Of a stretch of 64,000 nt of DNA, positions 27,487 to 36,646 are shown piece after piece (position 1 is the first letter of the stretch; the number at the start of each line of letters is the position of its first letter). Below the pieces are notes generated by a model. That model saw only the letters and a program-made list of their open reading frames with translations. It did no database searches and was not told the DNA's origin. Origin of the DNA: Limnohabitans sp. (GTDB lineage: Bacteria > Pseudomonadota > Gammaproteobacteria > Burkholderiales > Burkholderiaceae_C); the NCBI RefSeq assembly GCF_023910625.1, contig NZ_JAAVVW010000002.1, positions 230,024-294,023 on the forward strand, given 5' to 3'. Position numbers and translations under genes: made by a program.

Positions 27487-27530
27487 CCAAAAACAAAAAC
27501 CCTGCAGCAACGCAGAGGCCACAGCAGGGT
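27487..27530 (-). terminator. Rho-independent terminator of the rubrerythrin/DUF3501 cluster
   Basis: Read on the minus strand, ACCCTGC ... GCAGGGT closes a hairpin of about 18 nt and is followed by TTTTGTTTTTGG. It lies 24-67 bp beyond the DUF3501 stop. Confidence 0.72.
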
Positions 27531-27553
27531 CAAGCCAGAACGGACTGCGAGAA

Positions 27554-28144
27554 TTACTTCAAATCGCCTGCCAAGCTGGCCAGTGTGTCCGGGGAAACAT
27601 CGATGTGGGAGGGGTAGTGTGTGTGGTCACAGCCCATCTTGACGCCAGCACCGGCCTTGACCGCAGCCGACATGGCAGGCTTCAGTTCGAAGCGCACAAA
27701 GTGCACGGCCGAGGTTTTTTCATCGGTCTCGCGGTCCAGGTCTTCGTCGGCAATGGCGTAGACGCGCCCATGGCCTTCCACCTCGACAAACATGCGGTCT
27801 TCCACACCAATCAGCTTGGCCAGCTCGCGCTTGCGTTCGTTGATGTCGGTGTACTCGATCATCATGGTGGCTTTCCAGTTGCTGCCGTCCGGCACCAGCG
27901 GGGCATAGGCCTCGATCTCTTGCAGGATGCCTTCTTCCTCGAAGACTTTTTCGATGCGCAGCATTTCCTGAATCTGGTAGCGGATGGTGGTTTCGCTCTC
28001 AAATTGCATGTTGATGTGCTCGCCCAGCCGCACGCTGCGCAGCTTGCGATGGGCAATGACTTCGGGCTTGTGGACCTTGCGCCACTTGGTGTAGGCCTCC
28101 AAAGACATCAGGGTCTCGGGCGTGATTTTTCCGGTCAATTGCAT
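27554..28144 (-). CDS. DUF3501 family protein
   Basis: A 196-residue soluble protein of unknown function, without signal or membrane segments. Conserved-looking segments are YTKWRKVHKPEVIAHRKLRSVRLGEHINMQFESE, MIEYTDINERKRELAKLIGVED and a C-terminal GCDHTHYPSHIDVS with His/Cys residues that could bind metal. It is the last gene of the run rubrerythrin - Fe-S oxidoreductase - DUF3501, starting 11 bp after the Fe-S protein. That constant partnership suggests a role in peroxide or redox protection, but no activity can be read from the sequence. Confidence 0.83.
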   Translation of the reverse strand: MQLTGKITPETLMSLEAYTKWRKVHKPEVIAHRKLRSVRLGEHINMQFESETTIRYQIQEMLRIEKVFEEEGILQEIEAYAPLVPDGSNWKATMMIEYTDINERKRELAKLIGVEDRMFVEVEGHGRVYAIADEDLDRETDEKTSAVHFVRFELKPAMSAAVKAGAGVKMGCDHTHYPSHIDVSPDTLASLAGDLK

Positions 28145-28155
28145 GGCAGTGTTCC

Positions 28156-29505
28156 TTATTTGAGACCGTAGGCTTTGCGCACCAAGGTCAAGGGGTGGTT
28201 CAGTTCGGGAGCGCCCAGACCATTGACCTCAAAGCCTTGGGCAATGTGGTGGCCGCCCAGCGGGCAATCGGAGCTGATGAAGTCGGGCTTGGAGCCGTCT
28301 TTCATGGTGGCCATGGCTTTGAACACCGGTTTGCCGATCTTCATCGCCATGTCGTGTGAGCCTTTTTTGACACCGTAGGTACCGGCATGGCCCGAGCAGC
28401 GCTCGATGGTGTTGATCTGGGTGTCCGGGATCATCTTGAGCATTTCCTCGGTTTTCTTGCCGATGTTTTGCACCCGTCCGTGGCATGGAATCTGGTAACT
28501 CACATTGCCCAGTTTTTGTGGGAACTCGGTCTTGAGCAAGCCATCGCGCTTGCGGGCCATGAAGTACTCAAACGGGTCCCACATCGCGTCTTTGACCAAC
28601 TGGGTATCGGCGCAATCGGGGAACATCAGCGGAATCTCTTGCTTGAACATGAGCGCACAGCTGGGCACCGCCGCCATGATGGCGTAGCCGTCTTTGGCGT
28701 ACTTGGCCAGCACCGGGATGTTGGCTTCTTTGGACTGCTTGACCGAGTCCAGGTCGCCCAACTCGAGCTTGGGCATGCCGCAGCACTTTTCTTTCTCGAC
28801 CAGCACATACGGGATGGCGTTGTGGTCCAAAATCTTCAGCAGGTCATGCCCAATGCCTGGCTCGTTGTAGTTGATGTAGCAAGTGGAATAGATCGCCACT
28901 TTGCCGGGTGTTTTCTCGCCTTCCACCACTTTGACCGACTGGGCAGCAGGTGCACTGGAGCGGAATTTTTTAATGGCCAAGGAAGGCAGCCAGGCGTTTT
29001 TGTCCACGCCTGCCACGCTTTCCATGACGCTGCGCGCCGCTTCGGTTTTGTTGATGGCGTTGATGGCTTGAACCACAATCGGGATGCCCGCAAAAGAGCC
29101 GTGGGTGTCGGTCGAGGCCAGAAACTTTTCGGCTGCACCCACTTCGCCTTTTTTGAACTTGATGGCCTTGGCCCGCAGCATGGTGTGCGGGAAGTCCAGG
29201 TTCCACTCGTGCGGCGGGGTGTAGGGGCATTTGGTCATGTAGCACAGGTCGCACATGAAGCACTGGTCCACCACTTTCCAATAATCCTTCTTGTCCACGC
29301 CATCGACTTCCATGGTGCTGCTCTCGTCCACCAGGTCAAACAAGGTGGGGAAAGAGCCACACAAGCTCACGCAGCGGCGGCAACCGTGGCAGATGTCAAA
29401 AATGCGCTCAAGTTCGTCGAAGCACTTTTCTTCGTTGTAGAAGTCCGGGGTCTGCCAAGCCAGCGCGTGACGGGTGGGGGCTTCGAGGTTGCCTTCTTTG
29501 GCCAT
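28156..29505 (-). CDS. Heterodisulfide reductase-related Fe-S oxidoreductase (CCG-domain, GlpC-like)
   Basis: A 449-residue protein with two 4Fe-4S motifs near the N-terminus (CHGCRRCVSLCGSFP and CFMCDLCYMTKCPYTPP) and two cysteine-rich CCG-type domains (EKCCGMPKLELGD; ERCSGHAGTYG, SSDCPLGGHH). Relatives (GlpC, LutA/LldE, HdrB) pass electrons from a flavoprotein or thiol to other carriers. There is no membrane anchor. The start used is ATG 29503-29505 (MAKEGNLEAP); one at 29517 is four codons longer. Genetic linkage with rubrerythrin suggests it supplies electrons to it, which is inference. Confidence 0.87.
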   Translation of the reverse strand: MAKEGNLEAPTRHALAWQTPDFYNEEKCFDELERIFDICHGCRRCVSLCGSFPTLFDLVDESSTMEVDGVDKKDYWKVVDQCFMCDLCYMTKCPYTPPHEWNLDFPHTMLRAKAIKFKKGEVGAAEKFLASTDTHGSFAGIPIVVQAINAINKTEAARSVMESVAGVDKNAWLPSLAIKKFRSSAPAAQSVKVVEGEKTPGKVAIYSTCYINYNEPGIGHDLLKILDHNAIPYVLVEKEKCCGMPKLELGDLDSVKQSKEANIPVLAKYAKDGYAIMAAVPSCALMFKQEIPLMFPDCADTQLVKDAMWDPFEYFMARKRDGLLKTEFPQKLGNVSYQIPCHGRVQNIGKKTEEMLKMIPDTQINTIERCSGHAGTYGVKKGSHDMAMKIGKPVFKAMATMKDGSKPDFISSDCPLGGHHIAQGFEVNGLGAPELNHPLTLVRKAYGLK

Positions 29506-29567
29506 GAAATGCTCCATTGGGAATTATTTGTGGGGTTTTTCTGAAGACTCTGCAGCCAGAGCCCTGA

Positions 29568-29600
29568 GAAAAACCCGCTGCACCTTTCAGCGCAGCGGGC
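29568..29600 (-). terminator. Terminator or attenuator between rubrerythrin and the Fe-S oxidoreductase
   Basis: On the minus strand GCCCGCTGC..GCAGCGGG is followed by TTTTTC, 18 bp after the rubrerythrin stop and about 60 bp before the next start. It probably lets rubrerythrin be made in excess over the downstream genes. Confidence 0.78.
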
Positions 29601-29617
29601 TGAAGAAACGGGGGGAA

Positions 29618-30040
29618 TCAATCCACCAGTTCGTTCAAAGCTTTCTGGTAGCGGTTGGCGTGTGAACGCTCAGCCTTGGCCAGAGTCTCGAACCAGTCAG
29701 CGACTTCGTCGAAACCTTCTTCACGGGCGGTCTTGGCCATGCCAGGGTACATGTCGGTGTACTCGTGGGTTTCGCCAGCCACAGCCGAAGCCAGGTTGTC
29801 GCGTGTCGAGCCGATGGGCATGCCGGTAGCCGGGTCGCCGGATTGCTCCAGGAACTCCAGGTGACCGTGGGCGTGACCAGTTTCACCTTCAGCGGTGGAA
29901 CGGAACAGGGCTGCCACGTCGTTCTGACCTTCAACGTCAGCTTTGTTCGCGAAGTACAAATAGCGACGGTTGGCCTGGGATTCGCCAGCGAAGGCGTCTT
30001 TCAGGCATTGTTCCGTGCGCGAGCCTTTGAGTGCTGCCAT
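29618..30040 (-). CDS. Rubrerythrin family protein (diiron peroxidase)
   Basis: A 140-residue four-helix ferritin-like protein. Diiron ligands are visible in [15 protein letters not shown] (Glu), [17 protein letters not shown] (Glu, Glu-x-x-His), [15 protein letters not shown] and [10 protein letters not shown] (Glu-x-x-His). The C-terminal rubredoxin domain of classical rubrerythrin is absent, so an external electron donor is required; the adjacent Fe-S protein is the obvious candidate. It reduces hydrogen peroxide in related bacteria. A strong GGAGATATCC-type ribosome site precedes ATG 30038-30040. Confidence 0.93.
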   Translation of the reverse strand: MAALKGSRTEQCLKDAFAGESQANRRYLYFANKADVEGQNDVAALFRSTAEGETGHAHGHLEFLEQSGDPATGMPIGSTRDNLASAVAGETHEYTDMYPGMAKTAREEGFDEVADWFETLAKAERSHANRYQKALNELVD

Positions 30041-30365
30041 GGATATCTCCTAGTGGGGTTAAACGTGAGGTTGCCCTGGCAAAATCGCCAGAGACGGCTT
30101 AGGTTAACTCTGCACCACCCAGTCTGCCCAATAGATTGATGCAATGGCATTGATTGGCCAATGCTATTAAATGACTCGTTTGATAAATATCTACTAATCA
30201 GGCATGCCCTGTGTTTTTGCAAGAGAGCCCACGGGTGACAATCCCGAAAACAGGGTTTGACAGACACAGATAAGGCTTGAATGGCTGGGTAAAATCAGCG
30301 CTCTGGGCCAAACAAGGCCCCATGCGGCAACAGCTGAGCTGCCGTTTCTTTTTGAAAAGTCCGCC
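30041..30365. other. Divergent intergenic region between rubrerythrin and valS
   Basis: This 325-bp gap must hold promoters for both flanking genes. A TTGACA lies at 30257-30262, but no good -10 is 16-18 bp downstream, so I do not assign a promoter. The part near rubrerythrin is A+T-richer (around 30120-30200) than its surroundings. No ORF, tRNA or strong hairpin was seen. Confidence 0.5.
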
Positions 30366-33300
30366 ATGAGCAACGCCCCCGCCGTCCCCCTCGAACAACC
30401 TGGCTTAGACAGCCTGTCCAAATCGTTCGAACCCGCCGCACTGGAAAGCCCATTGGGGCCCCGAATGGGAAAAACGCGGCTATGGCGTGGCCGGTTTTCG
30501 GGGCACGGCTGCACCAGCTGCCGACGCGCCCGCCTTCTCCATCCAGCTGCCGCCGCCCAACGTGACCGGCACCCTGCACATGGGCCACGCCTTCAACCAG
30601 ACCATCATGGACTCGTTGACCCGCTACCACCGCATGTCAGGGTTCAACACCGCCTGGATTCCCGGCACCGACCACGCGGGCATCGCCACACAAATCGTGG
30701 TGGAGCGCCAACTGCAAGCCCAAGGCATCAGCCGCCACGACATGGGCCCCACGCCTGCCGAAGCCCGCAAGAACTTTGTGAGAAAGGTCTGGGAATGGAA
30801 AGAAGAATCGGGCAGCACCATCACCCGCCAAATGCGCCGCATGGGTGACAGCGTGGACTGGAGCCGCGAGTACTTCACGATGGACCCCAAGCTGTCCCAA
30901 ACCGTGACCGAAACCTTTGTGCAACTGTACGAGCAAGGCCTGATCTACCGTGGCAAACGACTGGTCAACTGGGACCCGGTGTTGCAAAGCGCGGTGTCTG
31001 ATCTGGAAGTGGAGAGCGCCGAAGAAGACGGCTCGATGTGGCACATCCGTTATGACTTGGCCGATGGTTCAGGCAGCCTGACCGTGGCCACCACCCGCCC
31101 CGAAACCCTGCTGGGCGACATGGCCGTGATGGTGCACCCCGAAGACGAGCGCTACAAACACCTCATCGGCCAGCAGGTCAACCTGCCGTTGTGCGGACGC
31201 TCCATCCCCGTGATCGCCGACGATTATGTGGACAAAGACTTTGGCACCGGGGTGGTCAAGGTCACGCCTGCGCACGACACCAACGACTACCAAGTCGGCC
31301 AGCGCCACAAACTGGACCTGATTTGCGTGCTGAACCTGGACGCGACCATCAACGCCAACGCCCCAGAAAAATACCGTGGCCTTGATCGCTTCGTGGCCCG
31401 CAAGGCCGTGGTGGCTGATCTGGAAGCCGCAGGCGCTTTGGTCGAAGTCAAGAAACACAAACTCATGGTGCCGCGCTGCGCCCGCACCGGCCAGGTGATT
31501 GAGCCCATGCTGACCGACCAATGGTTCGTGGCCATGAACCAAGTCGGCCAAGGCGACGTCACCGGCAAGACCATTGCGCAAAAAGCCATCGACGCGGTGC
31601 AGTCCGGCCAAGTGAGCTTTGTGCCCGAGAACTGGGTCAACACCTACAACCAGTGGATGAACAACATCCAGGACTGGTGCATCTCGCGCCAGCTGTGGTG
31701 GGGCCACCAGATTCCGGCTTGGTACGACGAAGACGGCAAGGTGTATGTGGCCCGCAACGAAGCCGAGGCGCAAGCACAAGCGGACAAGCTCTCGCCCGGC
31801 AAAACACTCAAGCGCGACGAAGACGTGCTGGACACTTGGTACTCCAGCGCATTGGTGCCCTTCAGCACCATGGGCTGGCCCAACAACGAGACGAGCACCA
31901 AGAACGCAGCTGGCGAGCATGCTGGGCTCGGACGCAGCGACTTTGCGAGCGCAGCGAGTATGAGCAAGTCCGAGCCCGGCACGCTCGCCAGCGGAACCAC
32001 CGCCACCGCCAACGCCGATAACAACCCAAGCGACTACGACCTCTACCTCCCCAGCAGCGTGCTGGTCACCGGTTACGACATCATCTTCTTCTGGGTCGCC
32101 CGGATGATCATGATGACCACGCACTTCACCGGCAAAGTGCCGTTCAAGCACGTCTACATCCACGGTCTGGTGCTCGATGCGCAAGGCAAGAAGATGAGCA
32201 AATCCGAGGGCAACGTGCTTGACCCGGTGGACCTGATCGACGGCATCACATTGGAGCCCTTGCTCGACAAACGCACCCAGGGCCTGCGCAAACCCGAAAC
32301 CGCCCCCAAGGTGCGCAAGCAGACCGAAAAAGAATTTCCCGAAGGCATACCGGCCTACGGCGCAGACGCCCTGCGCTTGACCTTTGCCGCGCTCGCGTCT
32401 TTGGGCCGCAGCATCAACTTTGACTCCAAGCGCTGCGAGGGTTACCGTAACTTCTGCAACAAGCTGTGGAACGCCACCCGCTTCGTGCTGATGAACTGCG
32501 AAGGCCAAGACTGCGGCTTGAAAAAGCACACCAAAGCCGAATGCCAACCCGGTGGCCCGGCGCACGGCTACTTAGACTTCAGCCAAGCCGATCGCTGGAT
32601 CAGCTCGCAACTGCAGCGCGTCGAAGCCGACGTGGCCAAAGGCTTTGCCGAATACCGCCTGGACAACGTGGCCAACACGATTTACGACTTTGTGTGGAAC
32701 GAGTTTTGCGATTGGTACCTCGAAATCGCCAAGGTACAAATCAACACCGGCAACGACCCTCAACAAAGGGCCACGCGCCGCACCCTGATCCGCACACTCG
32801 AAACCATCATGCGTTTGGCGCACCCGATCATCCCCTTCATCACCGAAGAGCTTTGGCAAAAAGTGTCGGTGGTCGCGGGGCTTCCGGGTGAGTCGGTCAG
32901 CATCGCGGCTTACCCCGTAAGCCAACCCGATCGCATCGACACAGCCGCCGAAGCCCATGTGGCCAAGCTCAAGACGCTGGTGGACACCTGCCGCAACTTG
33001 CGCGGTGAGATGAACGTCTCGCCCGCCACCCGCATGCCCCTGTATGTGCTGGGCGACACCGCCTTCATGAACAGCGTGGCGCCGGTGTTGCAATCGCTGG
33101 CCAAGCTGAGCGAAGTCAAAGTCTTTGAAGCCGAAGCCGAGTGGGTGGCCGCAGCACAAGCCGCGCCCGTGGCCGTGGTGGGCGAAGCGCGTTTGTGCCT
33201 GTTCATCGAAGTCGATGCCGCCGCAGAAAAAATCCGCCTGACCAAGGAGGCCGCTCGCATGGAAGGCGAAATCACCAAGGCCAACGCCAAGCTCGGCAAC

Positions 33301-33414
33301 GAGGCCTTCGTGGCCAAAGCCCCCCCGGCTGTGATCGACGAAGCCAAGAAACGCGTGGCCGACTTCGGTGACACGCTCGACAAAATCCGCCAGCAACTGC
33401 AACGCCTGGGCTGA
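30366..33414 (+). CDS. valS: Valyl-tRNA synthetase, with an early one-base frameshift
   Basis: ValRS charges tRNA-Val. From ATG 30366 the protein begins [20 protein letters not shown], then an extra C in the CCC at 30449-30451 shifts the frame. Reading continues in the other frame as [18 protein letters not shown] and is open to 33414. The remaining protein has the HIGH-type motif ([13 protein letters not shown]), the CP1 editing domain, KMSKS ([10 protein letters not shown]), the anticodon-binding domain and a C-terminal coiled coil. A GTG at 30487 could start a shorter product lacking about 40 residues. An unusual 50-residue insert lies between WPNNE and DYDLYLP, built around a palindrome at 31909-31992. 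Because the gene is normally essential, a sequence error is likely. Confidence 0.9.
31909..31992. repeat. 25-bp palindrome inserted in frame within valS
   Basis: Bases 31909-31933 (GCTGGCGAGCATGCTGGGCT...) and 31968-31992 are inverted copies with two mismatches that remain pairable as G-U in RNA, around a 34-nt loop. The reading frame stays open through it, adding residues such as [19 protein letters not shown] to a surface loop of ValRS that is short in other bacteria. Confidence 0.8.
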
Positions 33415-33440
33415 AGCCCCAATTGGACAAGGAATCGACC

Positions 33441-34319
33441 ATGAGCCACAACGTCATCCGCAAAGCCGTGTTTCCCGTCGCGGGCCTGGGCACCCGTTTT
33501 TTGCCCGCCACCAAAGCTGCCCCCAAAGAGATGCTGCCTATCGTGGACAAGCCGCTGATCCAGTACGCGGTGGAAGAAGCCTACGCGGCAGGCGTGCGGC
33601 ACATGATTTTTGTCACGGGGCGCAGCAAGCGGGCCATCGAAGACCACTTTGACACCGCTTACGAGCTCGAAAGCGAACTCGAAGCTGCCCACAAAGACGA
33701 GTTGCTCGCCTTGGTTCATTCGGTTCAACCCGACGACATGGTTTGCGCTTATGTGCGGCAAAACCGCATGCTGGGCCTGGGCCACGCCGTGCTGTGCGCC
33801 GAGCCGCTGGTGGGCAACGAGCCCTTTGCGGTGCTGCTGGCCGACGATTTGATGGTCAACGCAGGCCCGTCCATCTTGTCCCAAATGGTCGAGGCTTACA
33901 CCAAGCAAGGCCGCTCTGTGTTGGCCGTGCAAGAAGTAGCGCTCGATCAGGTCAAGCGCTACGGCATCGTGGCCGGTGAACCGGCTGGCAAACAGCTCAT
34001 CCGTGTCGAACAAATCGTGGAAAAACCCAGCCCCGACAAAGCGCCCTCACGCATGGGCGTGGCCGGTCGGTACATCCTGACCCCTGGCATTTTTGACGAG
34101 ATCCGCAACCAGCCCACAGGCGTGGGGGGCGAGATCCAGCTGACCGATGCGATTGGTCGCTTGATGCTGCGCGAAGCGGTTTATGCCTTCCAGTACGAAG
34201 GCAAGCGCTACGACTGCGGCAGCAAGGAAGGCTTTTTGGAAGCCACGGTGGAACTGGCTTTGCAGCACCCGCAAGTGGGTGCTTCTTTCCGTGTGTACCT
34301 CAAGGGCTTGATTCTCTGA
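33441..34319 (+). CDS. galU: UTP-glucose-1-phosphate uridylyltransferase
   Basis: GalU makes UDP-glucose for cell-surface polysaccharides. The 292-residue protein shows the nucleotidyltransferase signature [54 protein letters not shown] and [11 protein letters not shown] chose ATG 33441 ([10 protein letters not shown]), preceded by an AAGGAATCG ribosome site; the earlier TTG at 33423 is not needed. It follows valS by 26 bp. Confidence 0.95.
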   Translation: MSHNVIRKAVFPVAGLGTRFLPATKAAPKEMLPIVDKPLIQYAVEEAYAAGVRHMIFVTGRSKRAIEDHFDTAYELESELEAAHKDELLALVHSVQPDDMVCAYVRQNRMLGLGHAVLCAEPLVGNEPFAVLLADDLMVNAGPSILSQMVEAYTKQGRSVLAVQEVALDQVKRYGIVAGEPAGKQLIRVEQIVEKPSPDKAPSRMGVAGRYILTPGIFDEIRNQPTGVGGEIQLTDAIGRLMLREAVYAFQYEGKRYDCGSKEGFLEATVELALQHPQVGASFRVYLKGLIL

Positions 34320-34550
34320 TCAGCGCCGCTTGAGGCCAAAGACAAAGCTGGTTTCGGTTTTTTCCTGCATCACCAACTCATTGCCCGTCTGACGGGCAAA
34401 AGCCTCGAAATCTCGCCAAGCCCCAGGGTCGGTGGCGATCACCTTGAGCACTTGGCCGCTGACCATCTCATTCAAAGCCTTCTTGGCTTTCAAAATGGGC
34501 AGCGGACAGTTCAGCCCACTGGTGTCAATTTCCTTGTCGATGTGCATCAT
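34320..34550 (-). CDS. TusA/SirA-family sulfurtransferase-like protein
   Basis: A 76-residue TusA-fold protein with the defining Cys-Pro (DTSGLNCPLPILKAKKALNEM) near the start and a beta-alpha-beta fold. TusA passes persulfide sulfur for tRNA thiolation; paralogues serve other sulfur-transfer routes, so the exact role is open. ATG 34548-34550 overlaps the stop of the NUDIX gene (ATGA-type coupling). It abuts the convergent galU stop. Confidence 0.87.
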   Translation of the reverse strand: MMHIDKEIDTSGLNCPLPILKAKKALNEMVSGQVLKVIATDPGAWRDFEAFARQTGNELVMQEKTETSFVFGLKRR

Positions 34551-35104
34551 GAGCCCTGATTCACTTCCTGGCTTTGTGCAGCACGCTCTTCCCAAGTCAT
34601 GAACTTGGGCTCGATGCCAATGGTGCGCAGCCAGTCGCCCAAGGCGTAACCGGTGCCTGCTGGCCAGCAAATCAAATCCTGGAAATCAAACATTTTGTAC
34701 TCGGCCAACTCAGGCGACAAGCGCACTTCGCCCTCGGCCACCGCATGGTAGGCAATGATCACCTGGTTCATGCGCTGGAAGTCGTACACGCCGATCAACT
34801 GGAGGGCCGAGACCTTCAGGTTGGTTTCTTCGGCAATCTCGCGCGTGATGCCTTCTTCGGGCGTTTCGCCCGCCTCCATGAAGCCGGTGATCAGCGCAAA
34901 ACGCCGCCCTGGCCAGGCCGCATTGCGGGCCAGCAAAATTTGATCACCCACCTGCACAATGCCTGCCAAAACGGGCGTGGGGTTGTTCCAGTGCGTGAAG
35001 TCGCAAGCGGTGCAACGCAGGCGCATCGTCTCGCCCCCGTCTTCCATTTGCGAGAGCCAGGCCAAAGGACTGGCACACATCGGACAAAAACGGTATTCAG
35101 CCAT
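34547..35104 (-). CDS. NUDIX hydrolase with N-terminal zinc ribbon
   Basis: A 185-residue hydrolase of nucleoside diphosphate-X compounds. It begins with a zinc ribbon (CPMC...CTAC) and carries a full NUDIX box, GFMEAGETPEEGITREIAEETNL. This is the zinc-ribbon plus catalytic part of NudC (NADH pyrophosphatase) without NudC's N-terminal domain or SQPWPFPxS motif, so NADH specificity is not supported. It is translationally coupled to the downstream tusA-like gene and lies 28 bp after cysM on the same strand. Confidence 0.87.
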   Translation of the reverse strand: MAEYRFCPMCASPLAWLSQMEDGGETMRLRCTACDFTHWNNPTPVLAGIVQVGDQILLARNAAWPGRRFALITGFMEAGETPEEGITREIAEETNLKVSALQLIGVYDFQRMNQVIIAYHAVAEGEVRLSPELAEYKMFDFQDLICWPAGTGYALGDWLRTIGIEPKFMTWEERAAQSQEVNQGS

Positions 35105-35132
35105 GGTTCAAGCCTTGTCAGAGTTCAGCCGT

Positions 35133-36035
35133 TCAGGCAGGGAACACGCCTGTGGAGAGATAACGGTCACCGCGATCGCAGACGATGAACACGATGGTCG
35201 CGTTTTGCGCCGTCTTGGCCACTTGCTGGGCCACCCAGCAGGCACCCGCTGCAGAGACGCCGGCAAAGATGCCTTCGCTGCGTGCCATCTGGCGGCAGGT
35301 TTCTTCGGCATCGTTTTGACTGACATACACCAGCTCATCCACATGGCTGGGATCGTAAATTTTGGGCAAGTACTCTGTCGGCCACTTGCGGATGCCCGGA
35401 ATGCGAGAGCCCTCACTGGGTTGTGCGCCCACGATGCGGATCGCCGGGTTCTTTTCTTTCAGAAACCGCGACACACCCGTGATGGTGCCGGTGGTGCCCA
35501 TGGCGCTCACGAAATGGGTCACTTTGCCGCCCGTCTGCTCCCAAATCTCGGGGCCAGTGGTTTCGTAGTGGACGCGCGGGTTGTCGGCGTTGGCAAACTG
35601 GTCCAAGATGCGGCCCTTGCCCTGCGTGGCCATGTTGTCGGCCAAGTCACGGGCGTACTCCATGCCCCCGCTCTTTGGCGTGAGGATCAGCTCCGCACCA
35701 AAGGCCTTCATGGTCTGGGCCCGCTCGATGGACAAGTCCTCGGGCATGATCAAAACCATGCGGTAACCCCGAATGGCTGCGGCCATGGCCAGGGCGATGC
35801 CGGTGTTGCCCGAGGTGGCCTCGATCAGGGTGTCACCCGGGTTGATCTCGCCGCGCTCTTCGGCCCGGCGGATCATCGACAAAGCCGGTCGGTCCTTGAC
35901 CGAACCCGCCGGGTTGTTGCCCTCGAGCTTGCCCAAAATCACGTTGCTGCGGGCCGCCATGTCGGCAGCACCCAATCGCTGCAAAGCCACCAATGGTGTT
36001 TTGCCGATCGCATCCTCAATGGTTGGATAAATCAT
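35133..36035 (-). CDS. cysM: Cysteine synthase B (O-acetylserine/thiosulfate sulfhydrylase)
   Basis: A PLP enzyme that forms cysteine (or S-sulfocysteine from thiosulfate). The 300-residue protein has the PLP lysine in EGNNPAGSVKDRPA, the phosphate/substrate loop ATSGNTGIALA and GTTGTITGVSRFLKE. The short CysM-type C-terminus (GDRYLSTGVFPA) and RKWPTEYLPKIYD loop favour CysM over CysK. A TusA-like sulfur carrier lies nearby on the same strand, consistent with sulfur metabolism. Confidence 0.93.
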   Translation of the reverse strand: MIYPTIEDAIGKTPLVALQRLGAADMAARSNVILGKLEGNNPAGSVKDRPALSMIRRAEERGEINPGDTLIEATSGNTGIALAMAAAIRGYRMVLIMPEDLSIERAQTMKAFGAELILTPKSGGMEYARDLADNMATQGKGRILDQFANADNPRVHYETTGPEIWEQTGGKVTHFVSAMGTTGTITGVSRFLKEKNPAIRIVGAQPSEGSRIPGIRKWPTEYLPKIYDPSHVDELVYVSQNDAEETCRQMARSEGIFAGVSAAGACWVAQQVAKTAQNATIVFIVCDRGDRYLSTGVFPA

Positions 36036-36073
36036 CCCATTAATGTGCCATAATTCGTGGCTTCACGAATACC

Positions 36074-36158
36074 GCCCGGGTGGTGAAATTGGTAGACTCA
36101 GGGGACTCAAAATCCCCCGCCGCAAGGCGTGCCGGTTCGAGTCCGGCCCCGGGCACCA
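36074..36158 (+). tRNA. tRNA-Leu (anticodon CAA)
   Basis: An 85-nt class II tRNA: acceptor GCCCGGG/CCCGGGC, anticodon stem GGGGA/TCCCC with loop CTCAAAA (anticodon CAA), variable arm CGCCGCAAGGCG, T-arm CCGG TTCGAGT CCGG, and encoded CCA. Confidence 0.96.
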
Positions 36159-36163
36159 GACCA

Positions 36164-36196
36164 AAGCCGCAAGTTCAACGAACTTGTGGCTTTTTT
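36164..36196 (+). terminator. Terminator after tRNA-Leu
   Basis: A 13-bp stem with one G-U pair (AAGCCGCAAGTTC/GAACTTGTGGCTT, three-base loop) is followed by a T-run. It starts 5 bp after the tRNA and faces the convergent hslR. Confidence 0.85.
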
Positions 36197-36224
36197 CTTA
36201 GGCGCTTCACTGTTTAGCTTGCCC

Positions 36225-36626
36225 TCAATCGATCCCCGCACTCCACCGGTCGTTCCAGTTGCGCTCAATCTGCCTACGGTCGCGTTTGGTGGGGCGGCCT
36301 TGCTCGATGCTCAGCGCCGGCTCGCGGGCCAAGCGGTGCTGCTCGGCGGCTTTTTGGCAGGCTTCGGTGCTTTCTGGCGTTTCTTCGTAAAGCAACTGGG
36401 CCACAGGCGCCGGGCCACGCGCACCGCTCACACCCAAGACCCGCACCGTGCGCTCCACCGCGCCTTGGCGCAGGCGCACCGTGTCGCCTGCCTTGACTTC
36501 GCGCGAGGCCTTGGCATCTTGCCCATTGACCTGCACGCGGTTCTTGCCGATTTCTTCGCTGGCGATGCTGCGGGTTTTGAAAAAACGTGCAGCCCACAGC
36601 CATTTGTCGATGCGCAAGGAATTCAT
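36225..36626 (-). CDS. hslR: Heat shock protein 15 (S4-domain RNA-binding protein HslR)
   Basis: Hsp15 binds free 50S subunits carrying nascent chains. The 133-residue protein has an N-terminal S4 domain (RIDKWLWAARFFKTRSIASEEI, NRVQVNGQDAKASREVKAGD) and a basic tail (RPTKRDRRQIERNWNDR) typical of Hsp15. I chose ATG 36624-36626 (MNSLRIDKW). It lies downstream of the epimerase-like gene on the same strand, separated by about 20 bp. Confidence 0.9.
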   Translation of the reverse strand: MNSLRIDKWLWAARFFKTRSIASEEIGKNRVQVNGQDAKASREVKAGDTVRLRQGAVERTVRVLGVSGARGPAPVAQLLYEETPESTEACQKAAEQHRLAREPALSIEQGRPTKRDRRQIERNWNDRWSAGID

Positions 36627-36646
36627 CGCAGAGGGTCCAGAAAACA

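Noticed and set aside
30257..30295. A sigma70 promoter for valS starting at TTGACA 30257
   Set aside because: The only TATAAT-like hexamer (TAAAAT) is about 27 bp downstream; at 17 bp there is AATGGC.
31069..32565. A 498-codon open frame antisense to valS
   Set aside because: Same shadow effect; the sense strand has clear ValRS motifs throughout.
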